The translations under genes were made by a program, and so were the position numbers. Positions 52,910-62,292 of a DNA stretch of 64,000 nt are shown piece by piece (the first letter of the stretch is position 1; each line of letters begins with the position of its first letter). The notes under the pieces were generated by a model. It saw only the letters and a program-made list of their open reading frames with translations, was not told the origin of the DNA and did not search any database. Origin of the DNA: an uncultured Veillonellaceae bacterium. Lineage in GTDB: Bacteria > Bacillota > Negativicutes > Selenomonadales > Selenomonadaceae. The stretch lies in assembly GCA_900314825.1 (NCBI GenBank), contig OMWS01000008.1, forward strand, positions 1 to 64,000, read 5' to 3'.

Positions 52910-53857
52910 ATGTCTTTAGACACGGGAAACTTGGTCATTTTGGCCGGCAATGCGAACCCCGAGCTCGCAAACAAGATCGCGGACCGCATCGGCGTCAATC
53001 TCTGTGACGCATACGTCGGCCACTTCAACAATGGCGAGACCCAGGTCATGATCAGCGAAAGCATCCGCGGCAAGGATATCTTCATCATCCAGCCGACATC
53101 GCAGCCGGTCAACGACAACCTCATGGAACTCTTGATCATGGCGGATGCCTGCAAGCGTGCGTCGGCGCACAGCATCACGGCGGTCGTGCCGTACTATGCG
53201 TATGCGCGCCAGGATCGCAAGACGCGCGGCCGCGAGCCGATTTCGGCGAAGCTCGTCGCGAACCTCATGACGACGGCTGGCGTCACGCGCGTCGTCACGG
53301 TCGACCTCCATGCCGGCCAGATCCAGGGCTTCTTCGATATCCCGGTCGATCATCTGGCTGCTGCGCCGACGATCGCAAATTATTTCCGTGCGCAGAAGCT
53401 CGAGAATGTCGTCGTCGTCTCGCCGGACCTCGGCGGCGTCACGCGCGCCCGCATCCTCGCCGACCATCTGCAGGCGCCAATCGCCATCATCGAGAAGCGC
53501 CGCCCGAAACCGGGCTGCGCCGAGGTCATGAACCTCATCGGCGACGTGCAGGACAAGACGGCGGTCATCATCGATGACATCGTCGACACGGCCGGCTCGC
53601 TCTGCGAAGGCGCACGCGCCCTCCAGAAACGCGGCGCCAAGCGCATTTTCGCCTCGTGCTCGCACGCGATCCTCTCCGATCCCGCCGTGCAGCGCATCAA
53701 TGATTCGCCGATTGAAAAGCTTGTTATCACGGACACGATCCCGCTGCCGCCGGAGAAGCACAGCGACAAGATCGTCACGCTTTCGCTCGCCGAGCCCATC
53801 GCGGACGTCATCATCCGTATCCAGAGCCACCGCAGCGTCAGCCAGCTGTTTAGATAA
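52910..53857 (+). CDS. prs: Ribose-phosphate pyrophosphokinase
   Basis: Makes PRPP from ribose-5-P and ATP. A 315-residue class I enzyme: GNANPELANKIADRIGV at the start, the ATP-site RQDRKTRGREPISAKLVAN, and the PRPP loop VIIDDIVDTAGS. ATG 52910, downstream of glmU by 60 bases. Confidence 0.97.
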   Translation: MSLDTGNLVILAGNANPELANKIADRIGVNLCDAYVGHFNNGETQVMISESIRGKDIFIIQPTSQPVNDNLMELLIMADACKRASAHSITAVVPYYAYARQDRKTRGREPISAKLVANLMTTAGVTRVVTVDLHAGQIQGFFDIPVDHLAAAPTIANYFRAQKLENVVVVSPDLGGVTRARILADHLQAPIAIIEKRRPKPGCAEVMNLIGDVQDKTAVIIDDIVDTAGSLCEGARALQKRGAKRIFASCSHAILSDPAVQRINDSPIEKLVITDTIPLPPEKHSDKIVTLSLAEPIADVIIRIQSHRSVSQLFR

Positions 53858-53865
53858 TGGAATAT

Positions 53866-54025
53866 ACGCCTCCCCCTTTTGGGGAGGTGCCCCGAAGGGG
53901 CGGAGAGGGTAACGTAGTAACTATATTCTCATTCCTTTCGAGAGGAATACAGAATATGTCTATGCGTTACCCTCTCAGTCGCCCTGGCGGGCGCCAGCTC
54001 CCCCAAAGGGGGAGCCTTTTTGGTG
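53866..54025. mobile_element. MITE-like inverted-repeat element
   Basis: About 160 bp with long imperfect terminal inverted repeats. The outer arms are short GC hairpins (CTCCCCctttTGGGGAG at the left, GCTCCCCCaaaGGGGGAGC at the right). The inner arm GAGAGGGTAACG pairs perfectly with CGTTACCCTCTC. About 55 AT-rich bases lie between, with no coding capacity. It sits between prs and the Crp/Fnr gene and may act as terminator for prs. No target duplication could be fixed by eye. Confidence 0.65.
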
Positions 54026-54036
54026 TGGGGGTTATC

Positions 54037-54723
54037 ATGAAAAATGCTTCGGACTTATTCATTCGCACGTTCACATTCTGGCCAAACCTCTCGGAACGGG
54101 AAAAAGACCTGGTAAATAGCGGCACGCATGCCATCCGCTATGAAAAAGGCACGCAAGTCCATCGCGGACCATTCGACTGCATTGGCGTCCTGCTCGTGAA
54201 GACAGGGCAGCTGCGCGTCTATACGTTATCGGAAGATGGCCGTGACGTGACGCTCTACCGGCTGTTTCCCGGCGATGTCGGCATCCTCTCGGCCTCTTGC
54301 ACGCTTGATGCCGTGACATTTGACGTCTATATCGATGCCGAAGAGGCGACGGACGTGCTGCTCACGGATGCGACCGTCTTCAACCGGCTCGTGCAGCAGA
54401 ATATCTATGTCAAAGCCTATGCGTATGAGACAGCGGCGAACCGCTTGTCGGAAATGCTCTGGAAGATGCAGGAAATCCTGTTTCTTTCTGCCGACCGCCG
54501 CCTTGCGATCTTCCTCGTGGAAGAAATAGAGAAAACAGGCAGCAAGGAAATCCGCCTGACGCATGAGCAGATCGCGCGCTACATGGGCAGCGCGCGCGAA
54601 GTCGTGAGCCGCCTCGTGAAATATTTTTCGCAGGAGGGATATGTGCGACCGGGGCGCGGGCGATTGACGGTCGTCGATGATGATGGTTTGCGCGCGCTGG
54701 CGGGAAATCCACGCGCCGTATGA
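54037..54723 (+). CDS. Crp/Fnr family transcriptional regulator
   Basis: A 228-residue regulator with an N-terminal cyclic-nucleotide-type beta barrel (about 30-140, GVLLVKTGQLRVYTLSEDGRDVTLYRLFPGD) and a C-terminal HTH (IRLTHEQIARYMGSAREVVSRLVKYFSQEGYV). No Cys cluster for Fe-S is present at the N terminus, so it is not an oxygen-sensing Fnr of the classical type. ATG 54037 has a G-rich but poor ribosome site, part of which borders the upstream repeat. Confidence 0.9.
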   Translation: MKNASDLFIRTFTFWPNLSEREKDLVNSGTHAIRYEKGTQVHRGPFDCIGVLLVKTGQLRVYTLSEDGRDVTLYRLFPGDVGILSASCTLDAVTFDVYIDAEEATDVLLTDATVFNRLVQQNIYVKAYAYETAANRLSEMLWKMQEILFLSADRRLAIFLVEEIEKTGSKEIRLTHEQIARYMGSAREVVSRLVKYFSQEGYVRPGRGRLTVVDDDGLRALAGNPRAV

Positions 54724-54743
54724 AAGCATATGGGCATCGATGC

Positions 54744-54772
54744 TTGAAATACGTGATTTTTTCATATAGAAT
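54744..54772 (+). promoter_or_regulatory. ahcY promoter
   Basis: TTGAAA (54744-54749), 17 bases, TAGAAT (54767-54772), 36 bases before the start. Confidence 0.6.
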
Positions 54773-54808
54773 AGAGAAAGTTTGAAGATTGATCGGAGGG
54801 TTATATTT

Positions 54809-56047
54809 ATGGAATCCATCATTCGTGATATCGCGCTCGCGCCTTCGGGGCATGACAAGATCGCGTGGGTCAAGAATTTCATGCCGGTGATGAATGCCGT
54901 TGACAAGGAATTTTCGCAGACGAAGCCTTTTAAGGGCATCCGCCTTGCCATCACGTTGCATCTCGAAGCGAAGACGGCGTATATGGCTGAGGTCTTTGCG
55001 CATGCTGGCGCGGATGTCGTCATCACGGGCAGCAATCCGCTGTCGACACAGGACGACGTGGCGGCGGCGCTCGTCGAGGACGGCATCACGGTCTTTGCGA
55101 CGCATGGCTGTACGGAAGAGGAATATTTCGATTACATCAACAAGGCGCTCGACACGCATCCGCAGCTCATCATGGATGACGGCGGCGATCTCGTGAACGC
55201 GTTGCACACGACGCATCGCGACCAGCTGCCGGAGATCATCGGCGGCTCGGAGGAAACGACGACGGGCGTGCATCGTTTGCATGGCCTCGCGAAAGAGGGC
55301 AAGCTTGCATTTCCGATGATCGCGGCGAATGACGCGTATTGCAAATATCTCTTTGACAATCGCTATGGCACGGGCCAGTCGACGTGGGAAGGCATCATGC
55401 GCGCGACGAACCTCGTCATCGCGGGCAAGAATGTCGTCATCGCCGGCTATGGCTGGTGCGGAAAGGGCGGCGCCATGCGCGCGCGCGGCCTCGGTGCGAA
55501 TGTCATCATCACGGAAGTCGATCCGATCAAGGCCATCGAGGCCGTATTCGACGGCTTCCGTGTGATGCCGATGGATGAAGCCGCGAAGATCGGCGACATC
55601 TTCTTGACGCTGACGGGTGACAAGGATGTTATCCGCAAATGGCATTTTGAAAGCATGAAAGACGGCGCAATGATGGCGAATGCCGGCCATTTCGATTGCG
55701 AGATCAACATCCCCGAGCTCGCCTCGATTTCGAAATCGCGCCGCACGGTCAAGCCGAACATCGAAGAATTCGTCACGAACGACGGCCGCAAACTCTACCT
55801 GCTCGCGGAAGGCCGCCTCGTGAATCTCGCGGCCGGCGACGGTCATCCGGCGGAGATCATGGATCTGTCGTTCGGTGTGCAGTTCTTCTCGCAGCTGCAT
55901 CTCCTCGAGCATCATAAAGAACTCAAGAACGATGTCTATCTCATGCCGGAAGAGATCAACACGCGCCTTGCGAACATCAAACTCGCAGCGCTTGGCGTGA
56001 AGATCGACGAACTCACGGAAGAACAGCGCAAGTACCTGAATCTTTGA
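54809..56047 (+). CDS. ahcY: Adenosylhomocysteinase
   Basis: Splits S-adenosylhomocysteine to adenosine and homocysteine with bound NAD. A 412-residue enzyme with the substrate block THGCTEEEYF, GGSEETTTGVHRL, the NAD-binding loop VVIAGYGWCGKGGAMRARGLGA near residues 213-234, and the C-terminal KYLNL. ATG 54809 follows GGAGGG. It is followed at 21 bases by mtaD, which acts on the same or a related nucleoside. Confidence 0.95.
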   Translation: MESIIRDIALAPSGHDKIAWVKNFMPVMNAVDKEFSQTKPFKGIRLAITLHLEAKTAYMAEVFAHAGADVVITGSNPLSTQDDVAAALVEDGITVFATHGCTEEEYFDYINKALDTHPQLIMDDGGDLVNALHTTHRDQLPEIIGGSEETTTGVHRLHGLAKEGKLAFPMIAANDAYCKYLFDNRYGTGQSTWEGIMRATNLVIAGKNVVIAGYGWCGKGGAMRARGLGANVIITEVDPIKAIEAVFDGFRVMPMDEAAKIGDIFLTLTGDKDVIRKWHFESMKDGAMMANAGHFDCEINIPELASISKSRRTVKPNIEEFVTNDGRKLYLLAEGRLVNLAAGDGHPAEIMDLSFGVQFFSQLHLLEHHKELKNDVYLMPEEINTRLANIKLAALGVKIDELTEEQRKYLNL

Positions 56048-56068
56048 GTTGCGGAGGCACATTTTAAT

Positions 56069-57346
56069 ATGAACCTTTTGATCAAAAACGCGACGGTGGT
56101 TCTCCCGGACGGGAAGACGCAGGTCGGCAGTATCGCTGTCGAGGGCTCGAAAATCCTTGCGGTCGGCGATGTGCCAGAATCCTTCGTCGCGACGCAGACG
56201 ATCGACGCGAAAGACATGCTCGCGATTCCGGGGTTTGTCAATGCGCATACGCATGCGTCCATGACGCTCCTGCGCAGCTATGCCGACGACATGGAACTCA
56301 TGACGTGGCTCAATGACCACATCTGGCCGGTCGAGGCGAAGATGGTCTCGAATGACATCTATTGGGGCGCGGCGCTGGCCGCCGTCGAGATGCTAAAGAG
56401 CGGCACGACGACGTTCGCCGATATGTACGGCCCGTTCATGGAACGCGTCGCCGATGTCGTGGCAGAATCCGGCATGCGCGGCGTGCTGTCGCGTGGCATC
56501 ATTGGCGTCGCGCCGGACGGCGAGAAAAAGCTCGAAGAGAATGTCACGCTCTACAAAGACTATCATGGCGCGGTGGGTGGCCGCATCACGGTCATGTTCG
56601 GCCCGCACGCGCCGTATACGTGCCCGCCGGAGTTCTTGAAAAAAGTCGCGGCTGCGGCGCAGAGCCTCGGTGCGGAAGTCCACATCCACATGAATGAGAC
56701 AAAGGCCGAAATCGAGCAGATCAAAAAGCAGTATGGCAAGCGTCCGTTCCAGTATGTCGAGGACACGGGACTCTTTGAGAATCCGACGCTTGCGGCGCAC
56801 TGCGTCCACCTGGATGATGCAGAAATCGAAATCATCAAGAAGCATCACATCCGCGTCGCGCACAATCCGGGATCGAACATGAAACTCGCGAGTGGTACGG
56901 CGCCCGTGCCACGCTTGCTCAAAGAAGGCGTGACGGTCGGCCTCGGCACGGATGGCGCTTCGTCGAACAACAACCTTGATATGCTGCAAGAAGTGCAGCT
57001 CGCGGCGCTCCTGCACAAGGTGAACGAATACGATCCGCTCGCCGTCCCGGCGTTTGAAGCATTGAAAATGGGCACGGAGTATGGCGCGAAAGCCGTCGGG
57101 CTCGACGGCCTCGGCCGCCTCGAAGCCGGCGCGAAAGCTGACATCACGCTCGTTAGCATGAAGGGTGCCGCTTGGTGCCCGCGCTTCAACGAAATGTCGC
57201 TGCTCGTCTATTCCGGCAATGCCGGCGATGTCGATACGGTCATCTGCGATGGCAAGATCCTCATGGAGCATCGCGAACTGAAGACACTCGATGAGGAAAA
57301 GATCAAGTACGAAGCGCAAAAATGCGCGGAACGTCTGACAAAATAA
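56069..57346 (+). CDS. mtaD: 5-methylthioadenosine/S-adenosylhomocysteine deaminase
   Basis: Deaminates MTA and SAH to the inosine forms. A 425-residue amidohydrolase with HxH in GFVNAHTHASMTLLR, the third His in HIHMNET, a further His in AAHCVHLDD, and the metal Asp in LGTDGASSNNN. Together with ahcY it clears SAM by-products. A terminator follows. Confidence 0.93.
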   Translation: MNLLIKNATVVLPDGKTQVGSIAVEGSKILAVGDVPESFVATQTIDAKDMLAIPGFVNAHTHASMTLLRSYADDMELMTWLNDHIWPVEAKMVSNDIYWGAALAAVEMLKSGTTTFADMYGPFMERVADVVAESGMRGVLSRGIIGVAPDGEKKLEENVTLYKDYHGAVGGRITVMFGPHAPYTCPPEFLKKVAAAAQSLGAEVHIHMNETKAEIEQIKKQYGKRPFQYVEDTGLFENPTLAAHCVHLDDAEIEIIKKHHIRVAHNPGSNMKLASGTAPVPRLLKEGVTVGLGTDGASSNNNLDMLQEVQLAALLHKVNEYDPLAVPAFEALKMGTEYGAKAVGLDGLGRLEAGAKADITLVSMKGAAWCPRFNEMSLLVYSGNAGDVDTVICDGKILMEHRELKTLDEEKIKYEAQKCAERLTK

Positions 57347-57352
57347 TGTGGT

Positions 57353-57390
57353 GTGGCTGTTGCATGGCGATGCGTGCGGCAGCCACTTTT
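57353..57390 (+). terminator. Terminator between mtaD and ftsK
   Basis: GTGGCTG (57353-57359) pairs with CAGCCAC (57380-57386), with an inner GCAT/ATGC, then four T; it overlaps the ftsK leader. Confidence 0.7.
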
Positions 57391-57401
57391 GAGGTGATAC
57401 T

Positions 57402-60179
57402 TTGGCAAGAAAGACAGCGGCAGAAACGAAGCCCGCTGCAAAGAAAACAACAAAAGCAGGGCGGCGCAAGAGCACGCCATCGAAGCGTACGGAAACGGCA
57501 GCCGTAGCGAATCCGAACCGTCGCTATGAACTCTGCGGTCTCGCAATCGTTGTCGTCGGCATCATTTCCGCCTGTGGCCTTGCGGGACTCAATGTCGGCT
57601 TCGTCGGCATCTATTTCGCGCGCTTTTTGCACTATATGTTCGGCGTTGGTGCCGCGCTTGTCGTGCTCGTGATTTTTCTCGTCGGCTGGTATTTGATCAC
57701 GCGGCATCAGGCACCGTCGTATACGCTGCGGGATTTCGGGATTACGGCGATCTATGCGCTGGCGCTTGCGGCATATCATCATTTCACCGTCGCGCCGGGC
57801 GCAGAAATTTTGCCAGAAAGTCTCGCGGACGGCGGCGGGCTTTTTGGCGGTGGCATTTTATTTTTCATCCGGAAATTTTTCGGCGTGACGGGCGGCATCA
57901 TCGTCATTGCCGCCGGCATCGTCGGTTCGATCCTGCTCGCGACGAAATGGTCACTCGGCACGGGCTTGCAAAAGACGGAAGACGTCGCGAAAAAAAGTGC
58001 GAAGGCCGCTGGTCAGGCCGCAAGCGTCGCGGCGGTCGCGACGTATGAAAAAGCCGTCGAAGTCGGCGAACGCGCCAGCGAAGGCGTCGCACGCAAAGTC
58101 CGCGAGAAGCGCCATGCGCATTCGTTCTATGATCAAGATGCCGACCAGCACTTCCGCGCAGCGTCCGAGATGTTACAAGAGACAACGACGGTGCAAGATC
58201 ATGTGGAGAGTACGCAAGCACCCAGCAGTCCAACGTTTACACCAGAAACGAAAAGCGCATGGGAAGATGCGCCCGAGCAGAATATGACGTTCGTCCCGGC
58301 GACAGAAGTGCCCGCAGACGACGTTCCTGCTCAGGCATTCACGATTGACTATGGTGCGCGTTCTTCCGAACAAGAAGCGCCGCTGGATGCGGACGACGAA
58401 ACAGCGCAGGCAAAGGAAGGCCTTGAAGCGTTGGCCGCTGTGGGCGTCACAGGCGCGGCAAACGCAGCGGCGAATCTGACGATCGAAGCGGCGGAAGCGG
58501 CCGCAGGCATTCACTCGGCAAGCGTGGCAGCGGGTTCCGTTGCTCTTTCCACGCATGGGGCGAATCGTCTGGAAGCGCGTTCTGCGGATGGCGTGACGCA
58601 TCTCAAATCTGCGCCCGAATACAGCTCGCTCATGCAGCCAGGCAGCATGGGGGCGCATTTTGGGGACGAAGATGCGCCGGAGCATCCGCCGGCACCGCCC
58701 GTTGCGCCGCCACCGCCGCCGTACGTGCTCCCAAGCGTGACGGATATCCTCACGAAAAATGTCAAGAAGCAGAATGTCGCGCTTGAGATGGAAATCCAGG
58801 AAAATGCGCAGACGCTTGCCAAGACGTTGCATGATTTCCATGTTGATGCGAAGATCATCAATGCGTGCCACGGCCCGGCCGTCACGCGCTATGAGCTCGA
58901 GCCCGCACCGGGCGTGAAGGTCAGCAAGATCACAGGTCTCGCTGACGATCTCGCGCTGTCGCTCGCGGCAGCCTCTGTGCGCATCGAGCCGATCTCGGGC
59001 AAGGCGGCCATCGGCATCGAGGTGCCGAACAAGGAACTCGAGAGCGTGCGCCTGCGCGAAGTGCTCGAGAGTCCGAAGTTCGCCCAAGCGAAGTCGAAGC
59101 TCACGTGCGGCCTTGGCATGGACATCGGCGGCCAGCCGATTTTCGCCGACCTCGGCAAGATGCCGCATCTCCTCGTCGCCGGCGCGACGGGCAGCGGCAA
59201 GTCCGTCTGCATCAATACGCTGATCACGAGCATTCTTTTCAAAGCAAAGCCGGACGAAGTGAAGTTCATCCTCATCGATCCGAAGATGGTCGAGCTCTCA
59301 AACTACAACGGCATTCCGCATCTCATGGTGCCGGTCGTGACGGAGGCGAAGAAATCCGCGTCTGTGCTGAACTGGGCCGTGCAGGAAATGGAGAAGCGCT
59401 ACGCGAAATTCGCGGAGCACAATGTCCGCAACATGGCGACGTACAACGAACATTTTCCAGAAGCGAAAATGCCAGCCATCGTCATCATCATCGACGAGCT
59501 CGCCGATCTCATGATGGTCGCGCCGCACGATGTCGAGGATGCCATCTGCCGCATCGCGCAGAAAGCGCGCGCTGCTGGCATCCACATGGTGCTCGCGACG
59601 CAGCGCCCGTCCGTCGACGTCATCACGGGCATCATCAAGGCGAACATCCCGTCGCGCATTTCGTTTGCCGTGTCGAGCCAGATCGACTCGCGCACGATCC
59701 TTGATGCGAGCGGCGCGGAAAAATTGCTCGGCAAAGGCGATATGCTGTTTTATCCTGTCGGCGCCGCAAAACCCCGCCGCGTGCAAGGCGCATTCATCAG
59801 CGACGAAGAAGTGGAAAAACTCTTGGAGTTCATCCGCGCGCAAGGCCAGGAGGCCGAGCCGGACGAAGAGATCGTCGCGTTCACAGAGAACGCTATGCGC
59901 GAGGAAGAAGAGGGGAGCAAAGGCAGCGGCAAGAAAGCAAAGCCGAAATTCGACGAGCTGATGGAAGATGCTATCGACTGTGTGCTCGCGACAGGCATCG
60001 CCTCGACGAGCGGCTTGCAGCGGCGGTTTTCCCTCGGCTACCAGCGCGCTGCGCGCATCATCGACGCGATGGCGGAGCTCGGCATCGTCGGTCCGGCGCA
60101 CGGCAGCAAGCCGCGCGAGATCCTCATGAATGGTGAACAGGCGCACGCTGCAGTCGCGGCAGCGAAAGCCGAAGCATAA
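57402..60179 (+). CDS. ftsK: DNA translocase FtsK/SpoIIIE
   Basis: Septal ATPase that pumps chromosome ends during division. A 925-residue protein: Lys/Ala-rich start, four membrane helices (about 45-185), an Ala- and acid-rich linker (190-430) with a Pro run, then the motor with Walker A GATGSGKSVCIN near residue 594, Walker B VIIIDELADLMM near 695, and a C-terminal gamma winged helix (TSGLQRRFSLGYQRAARIID) for KOPS-like sites. The start is TTG 57402 with GAGGTG upstream. Confidence 0.96.
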   Translation: MARKTAAETKPAAKKTTKAGRRKSTPSKRTETAAVANPNRRYELCGLAIVVVGIISACGLAGLNVGFVGIYFARFLHYMFGVGAALVVLVIFLVGWYLITRHQAPSYTLRDFGITAIYALALAAYHHFTVAPGAEILPESLADGGGLFGGGILFFIRKFFGVTGGIIVIAAGIVGSILLATKWSLGTGLQKTEDVAKKSAKAAGQAASVAAVATYEKAVEVGERASEGVARKVREKRHAHSFYDQDADQHFRAASEMLQETTTVQDHVESTQAPSSPTFTPETKSAWEDAPEQNMTFVPATEVPADDVPAQAFTIDYGARSSEQEAPLDADDETAQAKEGLEALAAVGVTGAANAAANLTIEAAEAAAGIHSASVAAGSVALSTHGANRLEARSADGVTHLKSAPEYSSLMQPGSMGAHFGDEDAPEHPPAPPVAPPPPPYVLPSVTDILTKNVKKQNVALEMEIQENAQTLAKTLHDFHVDAKIINACHGPAVTRYELEPAPGVKVSKITGLADDLALSLAAASVRIEPISGKAAIGIEVPNKELESVRLREVLESPKFAQAKSKLTCGLGMDIGGQPIFADLGKMPHLLVAGATGSGKSVCINTLITSILFKAKPDEVKFILIDPKMVELSNYNGIPHLMVPVVTEAKKSASVLNWAVQEMEKRYAKFAEHNVRNMATYNEHFPEAKMPAIVIIIDELADLMMVAPHDVEDAICRIAQKARAAGIHMVLATQRPSVDVITGIIKANIPSRISFAVSSQIDSRTILDASGAEKLLGKGDMLFYPVGAAKPRRVQGAFISDEEVEKLLEFIRAQGQEAEPDEEIVAFTENAMREEEEGSKGSGKKAKPKFDELMEDAIDCVLATGIASTSGLQRRFSLGYQRAARIIDAMAELGIVGPAHGSKPREILMNGEQAHAAVAAAKAEA

Positions 60180-60180
60180 A

Positions 60181-60227
60181 AAAACAGGAGCATTTGCAAA
60201 TCGCTGCAATCGCTCCTGTTTTTTTTG
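60181..60227 (+). terminator. ftsK terminator
   Basis: AAAACAGGAGC (60181-60191) pairs with GCTCCTGTTTT (60212-60222) and a T run follows. Confidence 0.88.
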
Positions 60228-60305
60228 CGCGGAGAATATTTTGTGCATGAAAATTTTTTTTTCACGAAAAAAGCTGCTGCACACTGCAACAGCTTTGAAA
60301 TCTCA

Positions 60306-60382
<77 letters not shown>

Positions 60383-60396
60383 TAAACACAAGAAAT

Positions 60397-60425
60397 ATTA
60401 TACGAAGACGGAAAGCTCTTGTCAA
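60397..60425 (-). promoter_or_regulatory. tRNA-Pro promoter
   Basis: Minus strand TTGACA, 17 bases, TATAAT: exact consensus. Confidence 0.85.
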
Positions 60426-60550
60426 GTCATTTTTTGAAATCGAGAGGAAAAAATGCTCGAGCTTTCATTTTGAACGAGCTGATATGTGTTCTGATTTTTG
60501 TCAACGGAGCGATGAAAAAAATTGACCATAAAATAAGAGAAAATCTGTCC
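60426..60550. other. AT-rich intergenic stretch without a recognised gene
   Basis: Part of a 328-bp gap between tRNA-Pro and the CoA-transferase. Short open frames are present but none has a good ribosome site or family likeness. It ends at an orphan terminator. Confidence 0.5.
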
Positions 60551-60582
60551 AAAAGCCGTCAGAGCAATCTTGACGGCTTTTT
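60551..60582. terminator. Orphan terminator-like hairpin
   Basis: AAAAGCCGTCA (60551-60561) pairs with TGACGGCTTTTT (60571-60582). No annotated gene ends here on either strand. Confidence 0.7.
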
Positions 60583-60643
60583 CCATGTGTGCTATCCTTA
60601 TGAATGGGATATAAACAAGGCATGGTGATAGCATAAACCATAA

Positions 60644-60665
60644 TTATAGAATATAGAATCTATAA
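60644..60665 (+). promoter_or_regulatory. Palindrome upstream of the CoA-transferase
   Basis: TTATAGA and TCTATAA are perfect inverted repeats separated by eight bases, 45 bases before the start codon; a likely operator or promoter region. Confidence 0.4.
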
Positions 60666-60710
60666 AAAAAGGTTATGCTGTGCCATACGTAAGAACAAGG
60701 GGGATTTCTG

Positions 60711-62213
60711 ATGATTGATATTCTCGACCGCGTTCGCAACAAGAGCCTGCAGAGCAAGATCGTTTCTGCAGAGGAGGCGGCCGCATTCCTGAAGCCCGGC
60801 ATGAATGTCGCGACGAGCGGCTTCACGGCTTCGGCGTACCCGAAGGCGGTGCCTCTCGCACTTGCTGAGCGTATGAAGAAGGAACCTTTCACCATCAATC
60901 TTTGGACGGGCGCTTCGACGGGCCCGGAGCTCGATGACGCGCTCGCACAGGTGCACGGCATCAAGCAGCGCCTGCCGTATCAGACGGACAAGGCGCTCCG
61001 CAGCGAGATCAACGACGGCAGCGTCGATTATCTCGATCTGCATCTTTCCGAGTCGGCGCAGCTCTCCCGCTGCGGCTATCTCGGCCACATTGATGTCGCG
61101 ATCGTCGAGGCCTGCGCCATCGACGAGGACGGCAACATCATCCCGACGACGTCGCTCGGCAATGCTGCTTCGTACGTGCAGTCCGCGGACACGGTCATCG
61201 TCGAAGTGAACACGAGCCAGCCGCTCGACCTCGAAGGCATGCATGACGTCTACATCCCGATGGACCCGCCAAATCGTCTGCCCATCCCCATCGTGAAGGC
61301 CAGCGATCGCGTCGGCACGCCGTATATTCCGTGCACGCCGGACAAGATCAAATTCATCGTCCCGTGCGATATCCCCGACCACACGCGTCCGCTGCGCGCC
61401 ATCGATGACAATTCGAAGAAGATGAGCGAGCTCACGCTCGAGTTCCTCGATGCCGAAATCAAAGCCGGCCGCATGCCGAAGAACCTTCTTCCGCTGCAGT
61501 CGGGCGTCGGCAACGTCGCAAACGCGGTGCTCGCGGGCTTCGTGGATTCCGATCTCAAAGACCTCACGGTCTACACGGAAGTCATCCAGGACGGCATGCT
61601 CGACCTCATCGATGCCGGCAAGCTGAACTTCGCATCGGGCACGGCGTTCTCCCCGTCGCCGGAAGGCATGAAGCGCTTCTACGCTGACGTGCAGAAGTAC
61701 AAGAAATACTTGCTGCTGCGTCCGGAAGAAGTGTCGAACAGCCCGGAAGTCGTGCATCGTCTCGGCGTCATCGCCATGAACACGGCCATCGAGTGCGACA
61801 TTTACGGCAACGTGAACTCGACGCACATCACTGGCACGAAGATGATGAACGGCATCGGCGGCAGCGGCGACTTCGCGCGCAACGCGTACCTCACGATCTT
61901 CTACACGCCGTCGACGGCGAAAGATGGCAAGATTTCGTCCATCGTCCCGTTCTGCTCGCATATCGACCACACGGAGCACGATGTCGATGTCATCATCACG
62001 GAGCAGGGCGTCGCGGATCTCAGGGGCAAAGCGCCGAAAGAGCGTGCGCTCGAAGTCATCAACAAGTGCGCGCATCCGGACTATCGTCCGCTGCTGCTCG
62101 ACTACTTCCATCGTGCCGATGAGGCGACGAAGCATGCGAACACGCCGCACATCCTCGAAGAGGCGCTTTCGTTCCATGAGCGCTTCGTCAAGACGGGCAC
62201 GATGCAGAAGTGA
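60711..62213 (+). CDS. Cat1/ScpC-type CoA-transferase (probable propionyl-CoA:succinate)
   Basis: A 500-residue acetyl-CoA hydrolase/transferase family enzyme. It has VATSGFTASAYPKAVPLAL, a CoA-site GNAASYVQSADTVIVEVN, the catalytic Glu in YTEVIQDG near residue 288, and GIGGSGDFARNAYLT. Members act on succinate, propionate or acetate. The neighbouring methylmalonyl-CoA mutase favours propionyl-CoA:succinate CoA-transfer, the step that closes the propionate pathway. ATG 60711 follows AAGGGGG. Confidence 0.9.
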   Translation: MIDILDRVRNKSLQSKIVSAEEAAAFLKPGMNVATSGFTASAYPKAVPLALAERMKKEPFTINLWTGASTGPELDDALAQVHGIKQRLPYQTDKALRSEINDGSVDYLDLHLSESAQLSRCGYLGHIDVAIVEACAIDEDGNIIPTTSLGNAASYVQSADTVIVEVNTSQPLDLEGMHDVYIPMDPPNRLPIPIVKASDRVGTPYIPCTPDKIKFIVPCDIPDHTRPLRAIDDNSKKMSELTLEFLDAEIKAGRMPKNLLPLQSGVGNVANAVLAGFVDSDLKDLTVYTEVIQDGMLDLIDAGKLNFASGTAFSPSPEGMKRFYADVQKYKKYLLLRPEEVSNSPEVVHRLGVIAMNTAIECDIYGNVNSTHITGTKMMNGIGGSGDFARNAYLTIFYTPSTAKDGKISSIVPFCSHIDHTEHDVDVIITEQGVADLRGKAPKERALEVINKCAHPDYRPLLLDYFHRADEATKHANTPHILEEALSFHERFVKTGTMQK

Positions 62214-62292
62214 GCTGCCCCTTGCAAAAGGCTGAAGCAGGGGGCCGAAAGCTCCCTGTAATATAGAACTGAATCAGGAGGAAATATCCAAT

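Noticed and set aside
54724..54808. SAH riboswitch before ahcY
   Set aside because: The 85-base gap holds a promoter and ribosome site but no recognisable pseudoknot aptamer.
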